Shown here piece by piece: positions 20,197 through 25,386 of a DNA stretch of 25,386 bases (its first letter is position 1; each line of letters opens with the position of its first letter). The DNA comes from a virus: IMG/VR virus record IMGVR_UViG_3300037070_002095, positions 1-25,386 of that record; one strand, 5' to 3'. The translations under genes were made by a program, and so were the position numbers. The notes beneath the pieces were generated by a model. The model had not been told where the DNA came from, ran no database searches, and saw only the letters and a program-made list of their open reading frames with translations.

Positions 20197-20495
20197 CACA
20201 CCCCATATTTGACGAGATTCTGGAATCAATTGCCCCGCACGACTTCGCGACAAACAGCGATTATGACTTACGCATATCCGGCATTTGCGCCGCTTGTAAG
20301 ACGCAACACGCGCCACCTGTATTGACTGGCGTCACGACCCGCAACAGCGCCGAAGCCACTGAATGGAGCGGGTCATGTGACCCCTGCGATCCGGCAAACT
20401 ACTGGATTGATGATGAAACAGACGAACGGATCAGCGCGGCAACCGGAGAGCGAACGTTACACGATTGTCCGATGGCTGATCAGAAAGGCGAGTAA
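20193..20495 (+). CDS. Hypothetical Cys-rich protein (100 aa)
   Basis: ATG 20193 overlaps the upstream stop and follows AAGGAGACA (20179-20187). It has GICAACKTQH (about 30-39), GSCDPCDPANYW (about 60-71) and a late HDCPMADQ, enough Cys for one zinc site. It is acidic otherwise. No family is recognised. Confidence 0.6.
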   Translation: MTHPIFDEILESIAPHDFATNSDYDLRISGICAACKTQHAPPVLTGVTTRNSAEATEWSGSCDPCDPANYWIDDETDERISAATGERTLHDCPMADQKGE

Positions 20496-20498
20496 TAG

Positions 20499-20714
20499 AT
20501 GACTACTTACTTGAATCCCACGGCTGACCAATCGTACCTCTGGCGGTACGCCGGACGCTGCGTGACCTGTGGCACGAAAGAGACACGTACCGGCGACTGC
20601 CGCTGTCGCTACTGTGATTCCTGCTCCGAGCACTGGCTCGCGGGCACGCTTGACGCCAGCGACGATGGGCGCCCGAAGCGGGAAACGTGTGCCGATTGTC
20701 GCGTAGAGGGCTAA
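20499..20714 (+). CDS. Zinc-finger protein with eight cysteines (71 aa)
   Basis: The protein has CVTC (about 21-24), then CRCRYCDSC (about 34-42), and CADC near the end; with EHW nearby this gives two likely zinc sites in 71 residues. AAGGCGAG precedes the ATG at 20499. It resembles other short phage zinc proteins but no specific function is recognised. Confidence 0.65.
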   Translation: MTTYLNPTADQSYLWRYAGRCVTCGTKETRTGDCRCRYCDSCSEHWLAGTLDASDDGRPKRETCADCRVEG

Positions 20715-20724
20715 AAACACGTCA

Positions 20725-20757
20725 CAGGGCGATTCTGGCTCAGGAATCGATACCCTG
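20725..20757 (+). other. Hairpin in the gap before the 105-aa gene
   Basis: CAGGGCGATTC (20725-20735) pairs with GAATCG (20744-20749) and, after a 3-nt bulge, CCCTG (20753-20757), around an 8-nt loop. A short CGGC/GCCG repeat follows at once. There is no T-run, so it is not a terminator; an RNA-stability or translation-control element in the 78-nt gap is possible. Confidence 0.45.
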
Positions 20758-20792
20758 CGGCTCGTCGAGGGCCGAAGGGGAATGGGAGGGGA

Positions 20793-21110
20793 ATGATGGC
20801 AACCGAAGCTTATGGCAAGGATTTCTGGGTTAGCAAGATTCTGCGGTCAAAGGATTCACGGGAACCGTGGCGACACGTCATCATCAACGATATTCGTAAT
20901 GGTCGGGCCAAGTGTCACAACCTGATACTGAGCGAAGACCAAAGCAGGCTACAGCAATGGACACGCGGCTCAATGATTAGCTTGAAGTCTCTCGCTACAC
21001 GTTGGGAATACTGCGGGGTTGCTGATTGTTGGTGCAAGATTGATGACACGAAGGGAGCAAACCGAAACGATGAGCACGACGATGCACACAATTCGCCGCT
21101 ATGCCCGTGA
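20793..21110 (+). CDS. Hypothetical protein with CWC motif (105 aa)
   Basis: Two adjacent ATGs (20793, 20796) follow GGGAGGGGA. The protein starts with ATEAYGKDFWVSKILRSKD, has ISLKSLATRWEYCGVADCWC (about 62-81), and ends with a polar His/Asp-rich tail. A similar DADCWCSYHYD segment is found in the 155-residue protein at 21756-22223, which suggests a shared small domain. No family is recognised. Confidence 0.6.
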   Translation: MMATEAYGKDFWVSKILRSKDSREPWRHVIINDIRNGRAKCHNLILSEDQSRLQQWTRGSMISLKSLATRWEYCGVADCWCKIDDTKGANRNDEHDDAHNSPLCP

Positions 21111-21420
21111 AGGGTTGAGTCAACCACAAGCGGGACAAACAGCACTGGCATTAATCGCAAACCTAGCTGACGATGCGATCGAGCAGCCGCCCGAGCAGCC
21201 CGCGCCGGAGGGCGGCGAAGGCTGGTATCAACTGCCCGCGCTGGTTGAGCGGCTAGTGGAGGCGCTGGAGCTAGCCAGAGGTTTGGTTAGGCATTCAACC
21301 AAGCACTGCTTACGTTGTCTGCAAGGTGATTGCCCGACGTACAGCCGCATCAAGCAAGTAGACACTATGCGAGCAGAGATTAGGGAGATGACAACCGCCG
21401 CCAAAGGAGGCCCGCGATGA
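21070..21420 (+). CDS. Hypothetical helical protein (116 aa)
   Basis: ATG 21070 is chosen; it overlaps the upstream gene by 41 nt, and GGGAG lies upstream. Helical regions flank a Pro/Glu-rich linker (IEQPPEQPAPEGGEGWYQLP). HCLRCLQGDC may bind metal. It ends in ATGA overlap with the next gene, within which AAAGGAGG forms that gene's ribosome-binding site. No family is recognised. Confidence 0.55.
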   Translation: MSTTMHTIRRYAREGLSQPQAGQTALALIANLADDAIEQPPEQPAPEGGEGWYQLPALVERLVEALELARGLVRHSTKHCLRCLQGDCPTYSRIKQVDTMRAEIREMTTAAKGGPR

Positions 21421-21755
21421 GCACAACGAGGGAGACGAAGCACAAGCTGACTGACGAGGAATTTTATGCAAGAGGTCTGGCACGAAGCGGGTATCACGAT
21501 AGGCTATTCACTGAAGGACGGCTCCGCCCAACGAATGAGCAGTTCGATGAGGGGTGGGATGCGGCGAGATCGTTCTACCGAAGCGAACGCTCCCACGCCG
21601 CCAACGTGGAGTTGATCAGAAAGCTGGTTGCCGCAATCGAAGCAAAGGCCGCACGTCAATGCTTACGATACAGAGTTAGGCGTATCAGAATGGGAATCGT
21701 GTCTCTAGCCGGAAGCACGAGAGGCACTGGAAGCCGTCAGAAAGGTAGGGATTGA
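21417..21755 (+). pseudogene. Hypothetical protein, C-terminus apparently frameshifted
   Basis: ATG 21417 has an excellent AAAGGAGG site. The first 80 residues look coding (LTDEEFYARGLARSGYHDRL, later EGWDAARSFYRS and LIRKLVAAIEAKAAR). From about 21656 the frame turns basic and irregular (RYRVRRIRMG), while the +1 frame reads NAYDTELGVSEWESCL, TAG, PEAREALEAVRKVGIE and ends in ATGA with the next gene. The ancestral protein probably continued in that second frame, so a one-base change plus a nonsense codon seem to have altered the end. The shortened or altered protein may still work. Confidence 0.55.
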
Positions 21756-22223
21756 ATGAGTGCTAATCACGTTTTGATAACCCCGCAGACTTGTCCATGC
21801 GACAAGCGATCTGACACGTCCTGTAATGTCTGCGACGGCGGATTGGCGATCTGCTCTATGTGCGGCAAAGCTGAAGCTGAATTAGATCAGCCATGCGCGC
21901 CGTCACGACCTGAAAGAGTTTGGCTACACGTCCACGTTGACGCCGATTGCTGGTGCTCGTACCACTATGACAAACAAGACGATCCGCGATTCTTAACCGA
22001 ATACGTCAACGCTAAATCGAACCGGCAACTAATCACCCAGTTGACGGAGGCGCTGGCTGGTATCGAACAGTGTGCTTTAGGCATCATGCCGATTCATCGT
22101 GATATGGACCACCTACGTGAGATTATTATCAGTCTGAATGATGCCCGATGGACACGACTGTACGCAATTCTCGGAACAGCACATGACGCCCACGCCGCCG
22201 TCGCAAAGGAGCGTGCGAAGTGA
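21756..22223 (+). CDS. Cys-rich zinc-binding protein with helical C-terminus (155 aa)
   Basis: ATG 21756 follows AAAGGTAGGG. The N-terminal half has CPCDKRSDTSCNVCDGGLAI (about 13-32), CSMCGK, and DADCWCSYHYD (about 62-72), giving at least two likely zinc sites. The C-terminal half is helical (LITQLTEALAGIEQCALG). It is the last clear gene of the plus-strand operon. A DNA- or RNA-binding adaptor role is possible; no family is recognised. Confidence 0.6.
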   Translation: MSANHVLITPQTCPCDKRSDTSCNVCDGGLAICSMCGKAEAELDQPCAPSRPERVWLHVHVDADCWCSYHYDKQDDPRFLTEYVNAKSNRQLITQLTEALAGIEQCALGIMPIHRDMDHLREIIISLNDARWTRLYAILGTAHDAHAAVAKERAK

Positions 22224-22327
22224 GTAACGCGGAGTCTACCTTTAGACGTGCGAGAGAAGAGGGCGCGGTCGAAACGGCTCAACGTACCCAGAGGGTGGAT
22301 ACCGTTCACGCCATTGGTTCCAGATAG
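22220..22327 (+). CDS. Possible 35-aa gene at the operon end
   Basis: GTG 22220 overlaps the upstream stop (GTGA), and AAAGGAG lies 8-10 nt before it. The peptide is charged (STFRRAREEGAVETAQRTQR). It overlaps, in antisense, the end of the GIY-YIG-like gene by 86 nt, which lowers its credibility. Confidence 0.3.
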   Translation: MSNAESTFRRAREEGAVETAQRTQRVDTVHAIGSR

Positions 22328-22613
22328 GCCGACGTTGAAATCTGTCAGCTAGCACGATAATAATGCTTGCCACTTGTGCTTCAGTTAAATCAAACCACTC
22401 GCCGCGAACCTGAAAAGGCGCAAGCTCTTCGTGGATCTCTTTCTCGATCCATTCATCTTCAAACGAAAGTGCGCTTTCTTTAGTCGTCACTGAAAACACT
22501 AAGTCCAACGGCATTGGATTACCACAGGCAAGTGTTGATAGACGTTTCTTTGGATTTTCCGCTACTCCGATTTTGACATAGTTCGTACCACGCATCCGGA
22601 TGAGGTAGATCAC
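22242..22613 (-). CDS. GIY-YIG-like (T5orf172/MUG113-type) nuclease-like protein
   Basis: GTG 22613 overlaps the stop of the ribbon-helix-helix gene (GTGA) behind AAGGAG. The 123-residue product has IYLIRM (about 2-7), NYVKIGVAENPKKRLSTLAC (about 11-30), GNPMPLDLVF and, after the glutamate-rich helix with DEWIEKEIHEELAPF, RGEWFDLT (about 70-77). This 'YlI....vKIG.s.np..Rl..l..gnP..l' and 'E...h..f...r..GEWF' series defines the T5orf172/MUG113 branch of the GIY-YIG superfamily. A DNA-nicking or homing role is possible, but activity is not shown. Confidence 0.75.
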   Translation of the reverse strand: MIYLIRMRGTNYVKIGVAENPKKRLSTLACGNPMPLDLVFSVTTKESALSFEDEWIEKEIHEELAPFQVRGEWFDLTEAQVASIIIVLADRFQRRPIWNQWRERYPPSGYVEPFRPRPLLSHV

Positions 22614-22780
22614 ACCGAAACTCCTTCGTCATCAGCTTTCTCTCGCAACAATATCTCCAGCATAGCCGTCTTGCTAATGCCTCGCTTTTCAGCCAGCAAC
22701 CGCAAAAGCTCTTGAGCCTCCGCCGTCAAACGTAAGCTAATCTGGCTCTTGATTAGGTTCGTGTCGGATTCATCTACCAT
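22610..22780 (-). CDS. Ribbon-helix-helix (CopG/Arc-like) regulator (56 aa)
   Basis: From ATG 22780 to TGA 22610, 56 residues. SQISLRLTAEAQELLRLLAE (about 12-31) followed by KRGISKTAMLEILLREK is the standard ribbon-helix-helix pattern: a short strand that reads DNA, then two helices. It is set by a promoter with its -10 ending 7 nt before the ATG, so it is probably leaderless. It likely binds its own promoter, where a palindrome covers the -35, and controls the GIY-YIG-like gene after it. Confidence 0.75.
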   Translation of the reverse strand: MVDESDTNLIKSQISLRLTAEAQELLRLLAEKRGISKTAMLEILLREKADDEGVSV

Positions 22781-22787
22781 GCAACTG

Positions 22788-22817
22788 ACGTTAGCATGAC
22801 TTACGTTTGACCGTCAA
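22788..22817 (-). promoter_or_regulatory. Leaderless promoter with palindromic operator candidate
   Basis: On the minus strand TTGACG (22812-22817), an 18-bp spacer, TAACGT (22788-22793) and 7 nt lead to ATG 22780. The palindrome TTGACCGTCAA (22807-22817) covers the -35 and could be the binding site of the ribbon-helix-helix protein. Confidence 0.6.
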
Positions 22818-23032
22818 GTAACTTGCTTAATCCAAGCTAACCCTGCTAGCCGATGTCAGCTAAGCCCGGTATCAGGCGTTCTGTCAATTTGACCGATGAC
22901 GGCTAACTCGCGTAGTTGTCGCAATTAGCAATTTAACGTGTTTTGTCACCTTTGGGAATGGGGGTAGCAGAATCGGTTTAAAACCTTTCCTGTCACTACA
23001 TAGCGCGATGAGAAAGGAAATAAAGTTTGCTG
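22818..23032. other. Intergenic region with TTTGACCG and GCTAA repeats
   Basis: No gene is seen in this stretch between the helicase stop and the promoter of the ribbon-helix-helix gene. TTTGACCG at 22888-22895 repeats the copy at 22806-22813 in the promoter. GCTAA or TTAGC recurs several times from 22788 to 22930. Possible roles are regulator binding or a replication origin next to the helicase gene; neither is shown. Confidence 0.35.
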
Positions 23033-24076
23033 TCAAAGTTCGACCTCCACATCGGCGGCGGAAACCAGCGAAAGGACGTGTGCTGACTCGTTTGGTCTCT
23101 CAAATCGACCTCGCGCAAGCAGACGATCCAGTCCTTCCAGCATCCAGTTGAGCACCGCTTGACCCGATAGCTGGATCTGCCGCTTCACGTTCTCGTCGCG
23201 CTCGGATTCCAGCAACGGGGGAAACTTTAGAATCACCACGCGGCGGTCGAGTCCCTTGAAATTCTCACCCTTTGGCACATCGTTCATCGCCCAGAGGAAC
23301 TTCGCGTGATTAAAAAACTCGTAACCGTCCTGATACTTCTTTTCTACCGTGACGCCTTCGCCCGAGATGAGCAGGCTGAGAAGCTGGACTTGTCGTACGG
23401 ACGCGGGGGTTTCGGTGCTGATTGCCAGAGTCTTGCCTTGCAAGTGCGCCAGCCCGAACCGATCTTCAAGGTTGTGAATGCCGAAGGATATAACCCGTTG
23501 ACCCAGCGCTGCCCGGATCCCTTCGATGAGCGTTGACTTACCGCAACCTGCCGGTCCATAAAGCCATACCGCCGTCTCGTGCGCCGTGTCCGTGGTCAGG
23601 GCGTAACCAGCAAACTCCTGAATGAAGTCGCGACAATCATTCGGCACCACTTTATCGAGAAACATTTCCCACACGTCAGAGCGCACGGCAGGGTCATAAG
23701 GAAAGCTGAACGCTGAAGTTAGTAAATCCTTGTAGCTGTGCATTCGGCGCTGCCGCGTATCAATCTCCAGCGTACAATCGGCAAAGGTCAGTAGGTTATG
23801 ATTGCCGTCCATTGCCTTGTCAGCCACGGCAATCTTGATTTTAATTAGCTCGGTGATGCTGCGAAGGTTGGCAAAGGTAGGTTGAATCTTTAGCGCACGA
23901 TCAGCGTCAATTATGTCTTGCACCTGCTGCTTGACCACGTAATCAGGCACCGTCTCATATGCTATCCCGTTGAACTTAAACCACGTTCCCGAAGCGTAAT
24001 GGACAGGCCGGTATAACTGACAGAACTTGTCCCGCACAAACGTATGCGGCCTGTCTCTGGGGGATTTACCTGCCAT
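23033..24076 (-). CDS. SF3 (D5/P4-type) replicative helicase
   Basis: A 347-residue protein. The N-terminal part (about 1-130) has the D5_N-like start with TWFKFNGIAYETVPDYVVKQ (about 31-50) and NLLTFADCTLEIDTRQR. The helicase core has Walker A LYGPAGCGKSTLIEGI (about 172-187), Walker B KTLAISTETP (about 214-223) and motif C FLWAMNDVPKGENFKGLDRR (about 259-278, with sensor Asn and Arg finger). It would unwind DNA as a hexamer at the phage origin. Relatives often carry an N-terminal primase domain or a longer C-terminal end; both are missing here. It follows an excisionase-like gene and has no Shine-Dalgarno. Confidence 0.85.
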   Translation of the reverse strand: MAGKSPRDRPHTFVRDKFCQLYRPVHYASGTWFKFNGIAYETVPDYVVKQQVQDIIDADRALKIQPTFANLRSITELIKIKIAVADKAMDGNHNLLTFADCTLEIDTRQRRMHSYKDLLTSAFSFPYDPAVRSDVWEMFLDKVVPNDCRDFIQEFAGYALTTDTAHETAVWLYGPAGCGKSTLIEGIRAALGQRVISFGIHNLEDRFGLAHLQGKTLAISTETPASVRQVQLLSLLISGEGVTVEKKYQDGYEFFNHAKFLWAMNDVPKGENFKGLDRRVVILKFPPLLESERDENVKRQIQLSGQAVLNWMLEGLDRLLARGRFERPNESAHVLSLVSAADVEVEL

Positions 24077-24090
24077 TGTTTATCGCGTTG

Positions 24091-24318
24091 CTACTTGTGA
24101 CCGTTGCCGTTGGATTGCTTTGACTTGCGGGCTTGCCGTCGCTGTTGCTGTTTCAACCGCTTGTCCCACAACTTAGCAACATCGGCAGTCTTAACGATCA
24201 GGTTTTTCTTACCCATGCGCTCGGCGGCCAGTTCTCCGGCGAGGATGAATTGCCGGACGCGAGCATCAGTGATTCCAAGATGAGTTGCCGCCTGTTGAAC
24301 GGTAAGATAACCAGTCAT
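24091..24318 (-). CDS. Excisionase-like HTH protein (75 aa), leaderless
   Basis: ATG 24318 gives MTGYLTVQQAATHLGITDAR then VRQFILAGELAAERMGKKNL, the pattern of helix-turn-helix 17 / excisionase-type DNA-binding proteins, with the wing at IVKTADVAKLWDKRL. The tail is basic and Gln/Lys-rich. A promoter whose -10 ends 10 nt before the ATG supports this start and the lack of a Shine-Dalgarno. It precedes the helicase and may act as a regulator or origin-binding factor rather than an excisionase, since no integrase is seen. Confidence 0.72.
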   Translation of the reverse strand: MTGYLTVQQAATHLGITDARVRQFILAGELAAERMGKKNLIVKTADVAKLWDKRLKQQQRRQARKSKQSNGNGHK

Positions 24319-24328
24319 TGCGGGCGGC

Positions 24329-24357
24329 AGTATAGCCCTGAAAATAATTTTACGCAA
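24329..24357 (-). promoter_or_regulatory. Leaderless-type promoter, minus strand (weak -35)
   Basis: On the minus strand TTGCGT (24352-24357), a 17-bp spacer, TATACT (24329-24334) and 10 nt lead to ATG 24318. The -10 is strong but the -35 keeps only TTG of the consensus. It is back to back with the plus-strand promoter at 24371; the -35 boxes are 13 bp apart. Confidence 0.6.
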
Positions 24358-24370
24358 TGAGAAAATTCCC

Positions 24371-24399
24371 TTGACAGTCGTTTACGGTTGCGTTAATCT
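24371..24399 (+). promoter_or_regulatory. Leaderless promoter, plus strand
   Basis: TTGACA (24371-24376), a 17-bp spacer, TAATCT (24394-24399) and 7 nt lead to ATG 24407, with no Shine-Dalgarno. It has the same spacing as the promoters at 18452-18480 and 18960-18988. Confidence 0.7.
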
Positions 24400-24406
24400 A
24401 CACGCC

Positions 24407-25177
24407 ATGTCAAGCGTGTTACACCAAGCCTTAACGGATTCCACGTATGTGCCCGAGCGTCTAAGCAAGTCAATGGCACAGATCGCGGACGAGGTTGAAT
24501 GGCGCGACTGTATCGGGCATTCCCGGCAAACTGGCGGAGTATTATTCGCTCGGAAGGAAAACCCATTTGAGAAGGAGAAAGCCCGTCAGCGAGTGCTTGA
24601 TTTGTACACGGTGGATCGATGGCCCGGAAACCTTTACATCCTGACAATGCCGGGATTGTACTGGACGTTCGAGAAAGCGTTGAAGCACCAACGCGAGCGA
24701 ATGGGAAAGACCGCGCGAACGTCAATCTACGCGATTGAACGTGACCCTGCCATTTTCTACGGTGCGATGAACTGGATACCACGTAAGAAGAACGGGCTAA
24801 TCACCCAAGTCTCACCACATTGCATTAGCACAAAGAAAATTCACGGTTATTATTTTACATCCGCAGAAGCATTTATCAGTGACGCGCATTGCCCGATTGT
24901 TGATGCTGCGTGGTTTGACTTCACGGGCTACGTGACACCGGAAACAATGACTGCGTTGCGTAAGTTCTGGCGGCATCGATGCAAATCGTTGTTGACCATC
25001 ACCACGCTTAACTGTCGCTTTTCAGCTCGCACGAAAGAGCAGATAGATAAGTGGGGCGGAATGGACGGATGGTTGTCACATAGTTTGCCGGGAATAGTTG
25101 AGGATGTTTATCGCTACTCGGATAACGCGCACTCGTACATGCTGCAAATTACAATCAGGAAAGATCCCAATGGATGA
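24407..25177 (+). CDS. Unknown protein, possibly Rossmann/methyltransferase-like (256 aa)
   Basis: ATG 24407 is set by the promoter; a TTG at 24371 lies inside its -35. The 256-residue protein has NLYILTMPGLYWTFEKALKH (about 75-94), TSIYAIERDPAIF (about 105-117), HCPIVDAAWFDFTGYVTPET (about 165-184) and SLLTITTLNCRFS. The order beta-loop, 'vE.d' at the end of a strand, then 'D..w.D..G' resembles a SAM-dependent methyltransferase fold without the glycine-rich loop. This is only a weak inference. It may be a replication-module protein, being divergent from the helicase operon. Confidence 0.6.
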   Translation: MSSVLHQALTDSTYVPERLSKSMAQIADEVEWRDCIGHSRQTGGVLFARKENPFEKEKARQRVLDLYTVDRWPGNLYILTMPGLYWTFEKALKHQRERMGKTARTSIYAIERDPAIFYGAMNWIPRKKNGLITQVSPHCISTKKIHGYYFTSAEAFISDAHCPIVDAAWFDFTGYVTPETMTALRKFWRHRCKSLLTITTLNCRFSARTKEQIDKWGGMDGWLSHSLPGIVEDVYRYSDNAHSYMLQITIRKDPNG

Positions 25178-25386
25178 TCCGGGACTCAAGTCAAAGTTTG
25201 TTGAAATGCAGCAACAGGATCGGTTTGCAGTTTCACCGCGTCGGGAAGTGGTGGTTAGTGATTACGAGTTAGGCCATCGGCTAGACGTAGCCCGCTTGAC
25301 TGAGCAGTTACAGCGAGCAGTCCATCCACGACATAAACGGATGTTGAGACGCGCGCTTAAAGACGCAATAGCAAGATTGACAGTCC
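25171..25386 (+). CDS. Hypothetical protein (partial, open at right edge)
   Basis: ATG 25171 follows AGGAAAG and overlaps the upstream stop by 7 nt. The 72 visible residues start MDDPGLKSKFVEMQQQDRFA and continue into a basic helix (VHPRHKRMLRRALKDAIARL). No family is recognised. The window ends inside the gene. Confidence 0.55.

Noticed and set aside
21700-21759. TAG recoded as an amino acid
   Set aside because: The TAG at 21706 would need reading through, but TAG properly ends the capsid gene (4039-4041), the 52-residue gene (9165-9167) and the gene ending at 24091, so recoding is unlikely.
22984-23017. Terminator after the helicase gene
   Set aside because: CCTTTC/GAAAGG gives only a 6-bp stem with a 22-nt loop; too weak to call.
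24393-24782. 129-codon minus-strand frame opposite the 24407 gene
   Set aside because: It is low-complexity, Ser/Arg-rich and antisense to a gene with its own promoter.
1-25386. CRISPR array, integrase, att site or diversity-generating retroelement
   Set aside because: No regularly spaced repeats, recombinase motifs or reverse transcriptase were seen in the window.

Overview
This window is a stretch of a tailed double-stranded DNA phage (or prophage) with an HK97-type head. The left two thirds, read on the minus strand from about 18.4 kb down to 1, carry the head and connector genes in the usual order: candidate small terminase, large terminase, portal, a small protein, MuF-like minor head protein, prohead protease, HK97-fold major capsid protein, two small capsid-associated proteins, gp6-like connector, Mu gpG-like morphogenesis protein, tail terminator candidate and the start of a tail tube candidate. 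No integrase, lysis gene, tRNA or CRISPR array was recognised. The host is not identifiable from these genes. Base composition looks moderate (roughly half G+C by eye), and the promoter architecture described below is of a kind known from bacteria rich in leaderless mRNAs, such as Deinococcota and Actinobacteria.

Two places in the head module hold accessory genes. The larger one (about 6605-12435) lies exactly between the MuF-like gene and the prohead protease. It opens with its own promoter and a small XRE-type regulator and runs through three glycosyltransferase-like genes (GT25-like, a nucleotide-sugar transferase-like protein, GT11 fucosyltransferase-like), two FkbM-like methyltransferases and many very small genes, almost all joined by ATGA or TAATG overlaps. 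It ends in a strong intrinsic terminator 17 nt before the protease start codon. This looks like a self-contained glycan-synthesis or glycan-modification cassette ('moron') set into the head operon. A fourth glycosyltransferase (GT4-like) sits further on among the capsid genes and carries a C-terminal extension resembling small phage head-region proteins.

From about 16.8 to 18.4 kb on the minus strand are small genes (an HTH protein, a double zinc ribbon, a 28-residue membrane peptide, unknowns) that lead into the terminase genes. A divergent promoter pair at about 18.45-18.53 kb separates them from a plus-strand operon (18534-22223) of small, mostly Cys-rich, zinc-finger-like proteins. From 22242 to 24318 on the minus strand are two further units: a ribbon-helix-helix regulator followed by a GIY-YIG-like (T5orf172/MUG113-type) protein, and an excisionase-like HTH protein followed by an SF3 (D5/P4-type) helicase. 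A second divergent promoter pair at about 24.32-24.41 kb starts a plus-strand unit that runs off the right edge.

The most striking global signal is that seven transcription-unit starts share one layout: a -35 hexamer (TTGACA or close), a 17-18 bp spacer, a -10 of the form TAnnnT, then only 7-10 nt to the ATG, with no Shine-Dalgarno sequence. These genes are probably translated from leaderless mRNAs, while genes inside the operons use ordinary Shine-Dalgarno sequences and stop/start overlaps.
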